A stretch of 64,000 bases of DNA from Porphyra umbilicalis. Lineage: Eukaryota > Rhodophyta > Bangiophyceae > Bangiales > Bangiaceae. The translations under genes and the position numbers were made by a program. The notes below the pieces were generated by a model. That model had not been told where the DNA came from, made no database searches, and saw only the letters and a program-made list of their open reading frames with translations. This document shows positions 1 through 10,785 of the stretch, piece after piece; position 1 is the first letter of the stretch; every line of letters starts with the position of its first letter. The DNA lies in the NCBI GenBank assembly GCA_002049455.2, contig KV918938.1, positions 91,328 to 155,327 on the forward strand, written 5' to 3'.

Positions 1-974
1 CGGCGCGTCGGCGGTTGCTGACGCCATCAAGCGGCGCGGTTACAGGCGCCTCGTCGCGCGGCGATCAGTCCCACCCGCCCGCCCGTGCGCCGTGTCGGCC
101 GCCCTGCCCGCCATGCGCAGGTGCGCTGCGCGGCGGAGTGACGGCCTCGCCTGTGGGCGCCGCGCGACGCCGGCGGGCCGCCGCCGCTGCGGTGGCGGAG
201 GCGGCACCTCTTTCCCCGCCCGACGCCCCCCCCACCACGGCAACGTGGCTGTACGTGCCCCCGTGCGCGCTCGCGGCCATAGAGCCGGCCGGCGTGCCCG
301 GTGTCAATGCGTCGCCGAGCGCGCCACCGCCCTGAAGGTCAGGGTATTGCACGCACGTGCCTGGAATCGGAGGTGGGGCCCAGCACTGTGTGGCGGTATG
401 AAATTCCCGAGAAAAAGTGAGATCTTTTCTTTCATTACTGCATAAATAAGAAGGAGTTATTTCGCATCCAACTCTGCTGACTATCCTGCAGAAAAGTCCC
501 GGAAATGTGTCGAACAATCGCGAAGATTATCTTCCCAATCCGCTCGAGTCGTCCTGCAGATCGTATTTGGAACTTGCATGGTCCGATCCGACAATCAGTC
601 TTGTCTTGGATGGCGGATGGTCCTGAGATCAGACCAGGAACTGTTTTCCGGATTGTTTCCAGAACTGTTCCGCGGCGCATCTCATGGCATGGTCACTGGA
701 CCAAGCGACAAACAAATCCGTGCGCGCGTTCGACCGACTGGTCTAGCGCTCGAACCAGATCCGATTTCCATCCTGTACCCGTAGAATGAGTACGCGGACG
801 GGTTCCAGACTGTCTTCAGAGCCAGGCAACAGCCTCGACGAGAGATAGCAGTGTCGTCACGCGATAAGCGCATACCCAGGATAAGTTCAGAACTACGTCG
901 GTGCCCGACATGACAGACAACGCACAGGGATAGCTGAGAATAAGTCTTGCAGATAAAGCAGCAGGACAGCTTTT
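1..974. other. No recognisable gene
   Basis: No open frame here carries a motif I recognise. The first ~350 bases are GC-rich with overlapping open frames on both strands, as expected by chance at this composition. From ~400 on, the sequence becomes AT-richer with short related phrases such as GGAACTGTTTTCC and CAGAACTGTTCC, which echo the tandem repeat that follows. This may be the outer part of the mobile element to the right. Confidence 0.5.
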
Positions 975-1300
975 GGAACGATCCTGTCCACAGTTAGTAC
1001 TTTTATTCATCCGATCGCTTGATACTCTATTTGGAAATCTGCCGCCTAGAATATCGGGAGGACGGCTCTCGGAACGATCCTGTCGACAGTTGTTGTTTCT
1101 GTCCATCAGACTCCTTCCTGCTTTTTCTGGAGATCTGCCGCCTGGAATTCCACCAGGACAGCCTTCGAAACGGTCCTGTCGACAGTTATTATTTTTATTC
1201 ATCAGACTGCTTCCTGATATTTCTGGAGATCTACCGCCTGGAATATCGAGAGGACAGCTCTCGGAACGATCCTGTCGACAGCTGTTCTTTCTGTTCATCA
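975..1300. repeat. 96-bp tandem repeat, about 3.4 copies
   Basis: Copies start at 975, 1071, 1167 and 1263 (the last partial), a constant 96-bp period. Each begins GGAACGATCCTGTCGACAG or a close variant, containing the near-palindrome CCTGTCGACAG, and continues through a conserved TGGAGATCTGCCGCCTGGAAT-like segment. Since 96 is divisible by three, open frames run through it on both strands (32-residue repeats). Nothing shows that it is translated. It could be a subterminal repeat array of a DNA transposon. Confidence 0.85.
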
Positions 1301-1629
1301 GATGTGCCATGATCATGACCCTCATGTCTTCTCTACGACCATTTGTCAGAAAAAGCAAGGAAGATTATGTCAGAAAAAACAAGGCAGATTATGCCGGGAA
1401 AAATGATGGAAAAACGATAGAAACGAGGAAAAAAGGGACATGCATGGACAAACAGAAATAGAGGTCAAGAAAATCGGAAAAACAGACGACTCTGGATACC
1501 ACAGAGGCCAAGAAAACGTCAGCCACAACCGGTCACAGATCGTGTTCGCCTTCGTCGGCATGGAGCAGTCGTCCGTGTCAGCGTGGTGGATCGTATGAAA
1601 CTCGCTTCAAGCAGACCGATAGGTGTGAG

Positions 1630-2520
1630 TTAGTCACGTTCCTTGTCTGAGAGATCAACATCTCCAGCCTTGAAGTCCTTCAACTCATCCCGCATGCACC
1701 GCACAACGCCCTTGCGAGCCTCGTGGCTCTCTGGTCTCAAAAACTTGGGGTACTCTGCCATGTCAACGTAGCTTTTCAGACAGACGGCTCCGGCTGCTCG
1801 CACAGAGGTCCACACTTCGCTGGCGTCCAGAAACAGAATCTCAGCAATGATGGCCGCCGCCGCTCCGTTCATGTCAAGCGCGCGGACCAACTCGTTGTGG
1901 CCGTCCTTCAGTCTCAGTCGGATACCAACACCTGGACTCTCAGCTTGCGCGCCGGCGGCAGAGGCACCCGAAACGTCTGCAGCAAGCACCACGCGCTCCA
2001 TGGACGCCTCCTGTACGTCATCGTCCATGTAAACTCCCAAGGTGCGATACGCGAGCAGCCGAGCAGAGGTGCGTCGCCTGTTGCAGCGAGTACGAAGACC
2101 CTTCTTCAGAGCCACTTTCACAGCACGTCGATAGCCCGACCAGCCACTTGTGGTGTAGTCAATCTGGTTCGCATACTTCTCAACCTCTTTGGTCTTAACT
2201 GCTCGGAGAGGGCGAGTACAGTCTCTATTGGGGCCTTCCAGTTGTCCAGGGGGGGCCAGCCATGGGAGGCAATTGTGTTCGGGCGAGTCGGCGGTGCTTC
2301 CATTCGTTCCGGGGCTCACAGTTCCATTGGAGATCTTCCTTAACATGGCCTGTGCGTATCGCGAAAAAAGAACACTTAGGTCATCCTGGTACAGCAAAAT
2401 ATGCAACACGTCGACAGCAAGGCACGAGTACGACGACGATGTGTACGGGTTAGACACGGTGCGATTCGTGGTACGATAGTCACAGATCGCAGAGCACCTC
2501 TCTCTCATACCATGGGCCAA
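1630..2520 (-). CDS. Hypothetical protein, 296 codons, unknown family
   Basis: I do not recognise this protein. The frame starts at an ATG at 2520 and ends at 1630. The N-terminal third is Ser/Thr-rich. The middle has a basic stretch (KKGLRTRCNRRRT) and an acidic MDDDVQEASMER segment. The C-terminal half (RALDMNGAAAAIIAEILFL to SYVDMAEYPKFLRPE) has the composition of a helical globular protein rather than of random GC-rich translation. No membrane segment or signal peptide is evident. It lies on the opposite strand upstream of the JmjC-repeat gene and has lower GC than the later repeats. It may be an accessory gene of the same mobile element. Its natural start is uncertain. Confidence 0.4.
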   Translation of the reverse strand: MAHGMRERCSAICDYRTTNRTVSNPYTSSSYSCLAVDVLHILLYQDDLSVLFSRYAQAMLRKISNGTVSPGTNGSTADSPEHNCLPWLAPPGQLEGPNRDCTRPLRAVKTKEVEKYANQIDYTTSGWSGYRRAVKVALKKGLRTRCNRRRTSARLLAYRTLGVYMDDDVQEASMERVVLAADVSGASAAGAQAESPGVGIRLRLKDGHNELVRALDMNGAAAAIIAEILFLDASEVWTSVRAAGAVCLKSYVDMAEYPKFLRPESHEARKGVVRCMRDELKDFKAGDVDLSDKERD

Positions 2521-3526
2521 AAGCTATCGAGTCAAGTGGTCAACGTACTCCATGTGCAGTCCAGACACTAGTGAATAGGGCACCACTGAAAACTGGGGAT
2601 GGCGGCGGAGCATCAGGAGCTTCATCAGCCCCGCTACTCGGCATCACTTCGACGCGCAAGACGCCTTCTCGTTCAATGTTTTTCCTCGAAAAAGCGTCCC
2701 GTCGTCTCAGTCCAGGTGTGGGCTGCGCAGCCGCGATAGTACATCAGTCAACGTGTGTGTTTTCCCAAGCGCAACAGAGTCTCAGTGAAAGTAGGTCTCC
2801 GTGCAACCGTAACAGGTCCTCAGTCAACGAGCAGTACTCTGAGGAGCAAGGAAGAGAGTGCCACGACAACACGTTGGAGATCTCTCCAAGAGAGGATGTA
2901 CGCACACAGCGCACACAGCGGACCGGTTGGATGCAGGCGGCGCTGGGCGGAGCTGCACCGCAGGTGATCTCCTGAGCAGGCACAGGTATCTTGGAGAAGC
3001 CGGATACAGCGCGAGGGAGACGCAGGCTGCCGATCTGCGGCGGGACATGCGGTTCGCCACGACCATAAATGTACGTATTTCCCTTTGAGTGTAGTATGTA
3101 TCACGAAGATTAGAAGCACACGTTGGTTGCGGTGGCGCGACGGGCCGAGCACACTGCGGCACGGGCCCCATTGGCTCCCCTCGGCACCGGTCGCGAAATT
3201 GCGCCCGTGGCAGGTCGTGGCCGTGTTCGAGGCCGCGGCGGCGGTCGCGAGAGAGGCCGCGACAGGGGCGACGCGGGCCCCAATCGACTCGGCGGGCGCT
3301 CACACGCGGTTCGACGTGGGGATGGTGGCGGGTCGCGGCTCGAATCGGCTGCGGACAGTGCCTCAGCCGCTGTCGGGGGACATCATCCCTCACAGGCCTG
3401 AGCGGCAGCGGTCGCGTCAGCGCGTGCGGCGCGACGCCCACGCCACGCGATCGCCAGCCGACCGTCCGGCCCACCCGGTCGTATTGGCCGAAATTCGGTG
3501 GCGACCGGACCCAGTCTGGATCAGAA
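2521..3526. other. Intergenic, possible divergent promoter region
   Basis: About 1 kb separates the minus-strand ORF ending upstream from the plus-strand gene at 3527. Overlapping short open frames on both strands have no motif I can assign. I see no repeat longer than short phrases. Confidence 0.4.
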
Positions 3527-5323
3527 GTGATCGCCATCATCAACGATGGGCGGCGAGTTTTGACTGGTCGAGTGGGCGAGCTTACAGCCTCGCAGCAGCG
3601 GATGCTTCTCTCGGCCTTGGAACTCGCGGGACCTGACTATCTTCCGAGCCTCAAACGGATGCAGATCCTAAGTCAGTACCGTGGGGGCTGTGGCGACGTG
3701 GAGGCCATTGATTCGCTAATTGCTTCAGCTGTAAGGATATTGCAGAACGACGGCGGTGGTCCGCCGAGTCCTGCCGACACTTCGGCCGCAAGCTTCCTTG
3801 TGAGGCAGACTCTGGCGTCTCACGCATGCAAGGGCCAGTGCTTTAGGGGGGTGCAGCGCTCCTTCCCTCTTGCTTCCCGCCCAGCCCCGTCGCCCGCCCC
3901 ATCTGCCGCCCTGCCTCCTGCTCCGATCCTCAACGCTAGAGCCTTGCCTTGTGCGACCCCCGCCAATGCACCGGCTGCGTCGCGCACGCGCCGGCGGCCG
4001 CCTGCGCGGCCACTCCCGCCTCCTGCGAAGCGCCGCCGCCGCACGACCAGCCACGATGGGGACCCGCAGTCGGGCGCAACGGTAACAACTTTTGCGCCGC
4101 CAACGCCGCGTGGTGCGCCGTCTTTGCCAATGGCGTCTGGAGCAAGCGATGGCCTGAACGCTCTGCCTGGAGCAGTGGAACCTGTCGTGCCGCTGCTTTT
4201 CTTTCCGTCGCGCGCCCAAAGGCGGCTCCAGCTGTCAACAGCGGATATGGGGTCGCTGGCAGAAGGCGAGAACATGTCCAAGCGCATGATGGATGGCATG
4301 CTGCTGTGGATTTTGTACTGGGCTGACAGCGGTGGAGTGCACGGTTGCCTCCGCGTTCTCTCCGCGCTCGACGCAGAGGACGTGAAGGACGCCGTGACTG
4401 ATGACTACCTGATCGTCCACAGGGCGGCCAAAGTGTTACGCGAACGCCTTGCGTTCGGGGGGGGCACGGTCATCATGCCAGTGTACAGCGGTCGGGGATG
4501 GTCGGGCTTGGTTGTGCGCCAACTCCATTTGGTCGCTTCCTCCGTCGTGCAGACCGTGATCGGTCGTGATGCAGCTCCCGTTCATGGCGCCGCAGTTGTG
4601 CTGATCAACACCTGCGAGATCAGAAGCGGCGCGCAAGTCGACTTTGACATTGTGGACGGCATCTTCCGGTCGTTGAGTGCTGCGATTTGTCAAACCCACC
4701 TACGTACCAGGGACTCACTCGGAATGCGGATGCGTGTCAACGGGTGCCTGCGGATGCGTTTGCCCGTGCGCCGTGTGGCCATTCCTGGAGGAGAGATTGC
4801 TGACACGGCGGACCACCTGCTGGCACACGTGTATTTGCTGCATTCGGCCAAACCGCAAGCAGCAGCAGACCTGCTACGTCGTGACAGTGGGCCCCAATGG
4901 CAAAATGCCCATGCCCCTCGGCGCTTGCGTGGCCTTGTTCGACGCATCGTGGACGCCCACCGACTCGGTGGAGAGATTCTTCTGGAGCAGGAGCCCGGCG
5001 AGGAGCTACTGAACTGGTATGACCTCTCGGAGGACGAGGCCGCCGACGGCGAAGAGGCGCTTAATGACTTGACGGATGACGAAGACGGTTCCGGTGACAA
5101 CAGTGTGCATTACGGCAATCGCAAGGTCAACAGCAGTGGAGCAATGAGACGCAGTCAAGATGGTGACAGTGTCGGGGATGGGGCTGGTGGGATCGACAAT
5201 CGCAACGAACGAGGCCCAGCTGACGTCGTCGAAAACGGGTGTCGGACTGATGCGCATCTCGTGCTCGGAGGTTCCCCTCAGGGGCGTTCGAGAATCGTCC
5301 CTCATGGGGTGGTCGGCGACTAA
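3527..5323 (+). CDS. N-terminal segment of the JmjC-repeat gene
   Basis: This 598-codon segment begins MIAIINDGRRVLTGRVGEL. Residues 1-90 look like a compact helical region (LLSALELAGPDYLPSLKRM). Residues ~110-190 are Pro/Ala/Arg-rich and probably disordered, with a basic KRRRR patch at ~170. Residues ~215-500 again look globular (MDGMLLWILYWADSGG, DDYLIVHRAAKVLRERL). An acidic stretch (~495-535) precedes the stop. I do not recognise the fold. The TAA at 5321 is followed in the same frame by the repeat array, so this is not a natural C-terminus unless the stop is used to make a short form. Confidence 0.5.
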   Translation: MIAIINDGRRVLTGRVGELTASQQRMLLSALELAGPDYLPSLKRMQILSQYRGGCGDVEAIDSLIASAVRILQNDGGGPPSPADTSAASFLVRQTLASHACKGQCFRGVQRSFPLASRPAPSPAPSAALPPAPILNARALPCATPANAPAASRTRRRPPARPLPPPAKRRRRTTSHDGDPQSGATVTTFAPPTPRGAPSLPMASGASDGLNALPGAVEPVVPLLFFPSRAQRRLQLSTADMGSLAEGENMSKRMMDGMLLWILYWADSGGVHGCLRVLSALDAEDVKDAVTDDYLIVHRAAKVLRERLAFGGGTVIMPVYSGRGWSGLVVRQLHLVASSVVQTVIGRDAAPVHGAAVVLINTCEIRSGAQVDFDIVDGIFRSLSAAICQTHLRTRDSLGMRMRVNGCLRMRLPVRRVAIPGGEIADTADHLLAHVYLLHSAKPQAAADLLRRDSGPQWQNAHAPRRLRGLVRRIVDAHRLGGEILLEQEPGEELLNWYDLSEDEAADGEEALNDLTDDEDGSGDNSVHYGNRKVNSSGAMRRSQDGDSVGDGAGGIDNRNERGPADVVENGCRTDAHLVLGGSPQGRSRIVPHGVVGD

Positions 5324-5362
5324 TTGGGGCCTGGCGGCGGTACTGCTGCTGGTGCTGCCTGT

Positions 5363-7738
5363 GGTGTGGTTGCTCGAGATGGACACGACAATGGCGACGG
5401 GAATGCAGGTGAGGCACGGGGACCCGTCGGTGCAAGCGTTGATGCCCGCGCTCGTGAACGTGCTGCCGCTTGTGTGGCTGCTCGAGATGGACGCGACGAT
5501 GGTACCGATGGTGCAGCGTCAGTACGCGAACTTGGTGGTGCGCGCATTGACGCACGCGCTCGTGCTGGTGCGCCCGTGGGTGTGTCTGCTCAAGATGGAC
5601 ACAACGATGGTGGCGATAAAGCAGCGGCAGTACGCGGACTGGGTGGTGCACGCGTTGATGTACGCGCTCCTGCTGGTGGTGCCGATGAGGTGGTTGCTCA
5701 AGATGGACCCGACGATGGTGGTGGTAGTGAATTGGCGGTACGCGGACAAGGAGGTGCACGCGTCGATGCACATGCTGGTGCTGGTAGTGCCGATGGTGTG
5801 TTTGCTCAAGATGGACGTGTCGACGGTGGTCATGATGCAGCGGCAGTACGCGGACTTGGAGGAACACGCGTCGATGCACGCGCTTGTGATATTGGTGCCG
5901 ATGAGGTGGTCGCTCATGCTGGACGCGATGATCGTGGTGGTGGTGCACCGGCGGTACGCACACTGTCAGGTGCGTGCGGCGATGCACGCGCTCGTGCTGG
6001 TGCTTCCGTTGGTGTGGGTGCTCAGGATCGACGCGACGATGGTGGTGGTGGTGGAGTGACGGTTCGCGGACTTGGTGGTGCGCTCATTGATGCACGCGAT
6101 CGTGGTCGTGTTGCCGATAATCTGGCTACTCGAGATGGACGCGACGATGGTGGCGATGATGCAGCAGCAGTACGCGGACTTGGAGGCGCACGCCTGGATG
6201 CACGCGTTCGTGCTGGTGGTGCCGATGAGGGAGTTGCTCATGCTGGACGCGATGATGGTGGCGATGGTGCACCAGCGGTACGCAGTCTTGGAGGTGCACG
6301 CGTCGTTGCACACGCTCGTGCCAGTGCTCCCGTTCGTGTTGTTGCTCAAGATGGACCAGACGATGGTGGTGGTCGTGGACGGGCGGTACGCGGACTCGGT
6401 GGTGCGCTCATTGATGGACGCGACCGTGGTCGTGTTGCCGATAATCTGATTGCTCAAGATGGAAGCGACGATGGGGGCGATGGTGCAGCAGCAGTTCGCG
6501 GACTTGGAGGTGCACGCGTTGATGCACTCGTTCGTGCTGGCGGTGCCGATGAGGTGGTTGCTCAATCTGAACGCAACGATTGTAGTGGTGGTGAATTGGC
6601 GGTACGCGGATTTGGTTGTGCACACAATTATGCTCGCGATCGTGGTCGTGTTGCAAATAATGTGGTTGCTCAAGATGGACGCGATAATGGGGGCGATGGT
6701 GCAGCAGCAGTACCCGGACTCGGAGGTGCACGCGTCGATGCACGCACTTGTGCTGGTGCTCCCGTAGGTGTCGTTGCTCAAGATGGACCCGAAGATGGTG
6801 GTGGTGGAGGAGTGGCGGTACGTGGACTTGGTGGTGCACACAATGATGCACGCGATCGTGGTCGTGTTGCCGATGAGGTGGTTGCTCAAGATGGACGCTA
6901 CGATGTGGGCGATGGTGCAGCAGCAGCACCCGGACTCGGAGTTGCACGCGTCGATGAACGCGCACGTGCTTTTGCTCCCGTAGGCTTCGTTGCTCAAGAT
7001 GGACTCGACGATGATGGTGCTGGTGGAGAGACGGTACGCAGACTTGGTGGTGCACACAATGATGCACGCGACCGCGGTCGGGTTGCTGATAATCTGGCTG
7101 CTCAAGATGGACGCAACGATGTTGGCAATGGTGCAGCAGCAGTACGCGGACTTGGAAGTGCACGCGTTGTTGCACGCGCTCGTGCTGGTGGTGCCGCTGA
7201 GGTGGTTGCTCAAGATGGACCCGAAGATGGTGGTGGTGGTGGAGTGGCGGTACGCGGACTTGGTGGTGCACACAATGATGCACGCGATCGTGGTCGTGTT
7301 GCCGATTATGTGATTGCTCAAGATGATCGTGGAAGTCACGTAGGTGATGCAGTGGATGCACCGAGACGTGGTTGTGCAAGCGTTGATGCACGCGCTCGTG
7401 CTAGTGCTCCCGATGGCCTTGCCGCCCAAGGTGTACACGGCAAGAATTGCGGTTGTGAAGTGGTGGTACCCGGACTTCATCATGCAGCCATTGCTACACG
7501 CGCTCGTGGTGGTGCTGCGGTTGGTGTTGTCGCTCAAGAGGGACCCGAACATGGTGGCGGTGAAGGAGTGGAGGCACGGGGAATCTATGGTGCAGCCGTT
7601 GACGCCCGCGCTCGTGGTGGTGCTCTCGTTGGTGTTGTTGCACAAGACGGACGCGACAATGGTGGCGGTGATGAGGTGCAACCACAATAACGCGCCCGTG
7701 CTGCCGTTCACGCACGCGCTCGTGGTGGTGCTGCCGTT
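5363..7738 (+). repeat. 22 x 108-bp coding minisatellite (36-aa units)
   Basis: Counting the translated frame gives exactly 22 consecutive units of 36 codons from 5363 to 7738 with no indel. The TAA at 7688 lies inside unit 22. The consensus resembles VVAQDGRDDGGGGAAVRGLGG followed by ARVDARARAGGAD. Two unit types tend to alternate in the second half (ending GGAD/APV versus DRGRVAD), suggesting a 216-bp higher-order unit. Units are rich in Gly, Ala, Asp and Arg and probably form a flexible or regular repeat region. Because the unit length is a multiple of three, long open frames also appear in other frames (for example minus strand 7828-5966). I regard those as shadows. Confidence 0.9.
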
Positions 7739-8893
7739 GGTATAGTTACTCAAGATCAACACGACACTCGTTGTGAAGGACATGGCCAAGACAGCAGAGG
7801 CGGCGACGGTGGTCGGGTGCTTGAGCAAGACGGGGGTCGTCCCGCCGCCACAGACGGCGGTGGTGATGTGTATGCATGAGGACTCACTGGCGCTGCCGCC
7901 GATGCACAGGTTCTCGGTGGCGCCGCTGTTGGTATGCTACCTCATGTTCGACGCGACAATGGCGGTGCACGGTGTAACCCGGTTGAAGGGCCCAGCACAG
8001 GAGTCCGTGGCCTTGTGGAGGGACCATGGTGTGGCGCCGCCGCGAAAGTCGGTCTTTTGGTCGGTGATCCTTCTTTGCTGCCGTCTTTCGCCTCACGGCG
8101 CGGTGATCCGTTGTCTAGCTTTGATGCAGATGACATGAACGTCTTGGCCGGCACTCTTCCCTCAAACCACATGGCCAGAGGAATTGAAGGAGTCCCTAGC
8201 GCAACGCTCGCACCGATACAGAGCATTCAGAAGCCTGGAGTTGCCGGAAAAAATCGTACATCGCCAAAGAAACTCCACAAGCAAATGTTGGGTACCAGCC
8301 GAGAAGCTCCTGACGCCACTGTTCGCAGGGAAGTTGCCATGGATGCGGGCGGGAAGCCCAAGGACGGACGCGGTGGTGACAAAGTGTCTGCGCAAGTGCT
8401 TGGGTCTCCGACGCGACGTGCCGAGGATTTCTACTCCGTTTCTGTGACTGAGAGTCACTCTGTTCCTGAGTTGGGATTCCACGGACTGATTCGTTCGAAT
8501 AGTGCATCATTTTGGCAATTTGGCGCGCACGTGTTCCGAATAAGGGCACGCGAGAGGCACCCCGTCTCTAGTCGACTGCCAAAGCGACATTCCGGGGACA
8601 GGCTCAGAGTGCGCGTTCAAACCTTTCCGCAGCTCCCTACCATTATGTTCGAATCATTCTCTGGTAGGCCTGCGCCTGACCTTAGCGTCAAGCGTAAAGA
8701 CTTGAGGGCACAGCTGCAATCAGAAAGGGAAAAGCGTATGTCAGGTGCGGAACTCAGAGCCAAAGTCGGTGAGAGTGCAAAGGCTCTTCAAGCCGCATAC
8801 CGGGACTTTGGTGTGACGCGCTTCCTTGCCAGTGTGAACGATCCCAGCGCGACTTGGGTGCGATGAGTCACAGCTGCCGGCAAAGAGAGGGCT

Positions 8894-9682
8894 GTGATGG
8901 GTGGAGCCCTTGATCCCGTAGATGTGTACTATCTTTCAGACATGTCACCTGCCAACAAGGATGGGTGCAGTAGGAGTCTCGGTGACCCTGCGTGTACTGC
9001 CCAGGCCGATGCTTGCCCGCTTCGTCAGCGATTTGCGAACCCTCGCACATTGAATCACCACCCTATGCTTGGCGCAGCGTCCACATACGAAGGTATCAAC
9101 ACGAGCTTGCTGTACGTTGGGTCCCAAGGCTCTCACTTTACCTGGCACGTTGAGGACAGTCTGTTGCAATCATGTTCGTACTTGCAGGCCGGAGCGAGCA
9201 AGTTTTGGTGGTTCATCCCGGCGTCGGAACGCCCTCTCGCGGAGCGCGTGATGCGAGAGCTTATGGACCCGGTTGTATTGGAAGCGGCCGGAGGTGACGT
9301 ACGGACAGTTCTTGCTGTAAAGGCGTGCTTGTGGCCTGCAACGCTGTTTCCGGCTCGTGGTGTACGAGTTGGATTCCACAAGATGGAGCCTGGGGAATTT
9401 GTTGTCACGGGTTACGGCGTCCTTCACAGCGGCTTCAATGGGGGACCAAACGTGGCCCCCGCCGTGAACACTGCCTGCACAGCCTGGTTTTCTTATGCGA
9501 TGGAACACGCCGAGCACTGGCGCAATAAGCTGACTATCCACATCCCTTTTGAAAAGCTGCTGGTGCTTGCGGCCCAGAAGCTCGCTGCTGGGGAATGGTG
9601 GAGCGGCCACGCGAAGACGCATCAGGCGTCAGAGCCAGAACATTTCCAACGGGATATCAAAGTCATGGTGTCGTACCTGTGA
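8894..9682 (+). CDS. JmjC-like Fe(II)/2-oxoglutarate dioxygenase domain segment
   Basis: The translation contains the JmjC core order. The sequence GINTSLLYVGSQGSHFTWH is followed by VEDSLLQSCSYLQAG and then KFWWFIP, matching the family pattern G.N...LY.G....F.WH.ED..L.S.NYL..G..K.W...P. Candidate Fe(II) ligands are His 9146-9148 and Glu 9152-9154 (HxE), with the distal His at 9425-9427 in GYGVLHSGFNGGPN. The downstream MEPGEFVVTGYG matches the GEF....P.. motif of KDM4/JARID-type domains. All three metal ligands are kept. This argues that the domain was under constraint until recently. It is flanked by in-frame TGA codons at 8864 and 9680. Substrate is unknown; histone lysine demethylation is family knowledge, not visible here. 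Confidence 0.75.
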   Translation: MMGGALDPVDVYYLSDMSPANKDGCSRSLGDPACTAQADACPLRQRFANPRTLNHHPMLGAASTYEGINTSLLYVGSQGSHFTWHVEDSLLQSCSYLQAGASKFWWFIPASERPLAERVMRELMDPVVLEAAGGDVRTVLAVKACLWPATLFPARGVRVGFHKMEPGEFVVTGYGVLHSGFNGGPNVAPAVNTACTAWFSYAMEHAEHWRNKLTIHIPFEKLLVLAAQKLAAGEWWSGHAKTHQASEPEHFQRDIKVMVSYL

Positions 9683-10785
9683 AAGTACCTTGACGATACG
9701 CATGCCTTTTTGGACATGGGACCAGACACAGACTGGGCTGGCAGGAAGGCCACCATTGTCTACATCATGCGGGCATCTAGGGGCGTGACGAATTTTATCG
9801 TGCTTAACTCCATACAGCCGAAAGGGACAGCCTTGGTGCTGCCCAATGAGGATACGGGATCAGTCACAGACTGTTCAGTTGATGGCACTTCTTTCCCTCA
9901 TTGCGGTGTAGTCGTTTGGCTCTCGGTCATTGTCTGCCCAACGTGCATGGAACAGCTAGGAGAAGAAGCTGGACTTACTGCTCTTCTGTGCTGAGTGCGC
10001 TGCGCACCGACCATGTTCGGGAGCGAGCACGATCGACTTCGCCAGGGCTCTCCGGCGCAGAGGCGTCTCATTGGTTGCCATGCTCCGGTGGTGGTGCAGC
10101 GGCTCTCGAACAGCTCTCTGAACCTCTTGGTGGATGAATTGAAGAAGCTGTCAGTGGGACGTAATGCATGAGCGATGTCATTTTTGTGTTTTCTATGCTT
10201 CTTGATTTTGGCTTCTCCATGCGCACTATGTATGTTTCTTCGTACTGCCTCAAGTTGCTGGCTGTCACACATAGCCTGTTGGAATATTCATCAACTTCTT
10301 CTCATTTGCTCTTGAGTCCATCGTAGGTCCCTTGCTCGTTGTTGTTGGTGCAGTACAGTATTCAAACCATGAGCCGAGTCTGACGTACACTTCAGAAAGG
10401 ATCAAAAAACACAAGTCACTCTCAGTCACCCGCTCTTAAAGTGGAAGCCCGAAAGTTTGGTAAACATGACATTACGCTGCCCACAAGGAAGCACAAATGC
10501 CAATTGGCCGACGCGGTCGGCAGTGACAATGGTACTATCAGCTGCTCCGTCAACAGCGACGACAGCCGGCTCGCTCAAGACGGAGAAGGCCATGTGCGGT
10601 ACACTCCATGTCTCGTAGGCAACGTGAAGCTTGCCGTCGACGGTTGCAATGGAGTGGACGCGACCAAATCTCTTGTGGCTCATGTCTCTCGTTCCAGAGC
10701 CGGGCTCTTCAGGCATAATGTCAACAATGGACACTGTGGACCCTTCTCCGATAATAATCGATCGCTCTTTCCTCGCGGCCTTCCG

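Larger units (their letters stand above)
3527..10171 (+). pseudogene. Large JmjC-domain gene with 22 x 36-aa repeats, six in-frame stops
   Basis: One reading frame runs from 3527 to a stop at 10169-10171 with no frameshift. It is interrupted by TAA 5321, TAA 7688, TGA 7877, TGA 8864, TGA 9680 and TGA 9992. The segments are: a unique N-terminal part (3527-5323), an array of 22 identical-length 36-residue units (5363-7738), a linker (7739-8866), a JmjC-like dioxygenase domain (~8894-9560), and a Cys-containing tail (CPTCMEQ at ~9940) ending NLLVDELKKL. Keeping one frame over 6.6 kb, including an array without indels, shows it descends from a single coding unit. With the stops it is either a decayed gene or one needing readthrough. 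JmjC proteins are Fe(II)/2-oxoglutarate oxygenases, many of them histone demethylases. Carriage by a mobile element is inferred from the neighbouring transposase. The start at 3527 is the first ATG of the open frame and is not certain. Confidence 0.7.

Noticed and set aside
975-1300. CRISPR-like array
   Set aside because: The repeat is a direct tandem with no unique spacers, and the window is eukaryotic.
5966-7828. 620-codon minus-strand open frame (Ser/Thr/Ile-rich repeats) and other long frames across 5.1-7.8 kb
   Set aside because: They are alternative frames of the 108-bp repeat array. Only the plus-strand frame continues in register into the N-terminal and JmjC segments on both sides.
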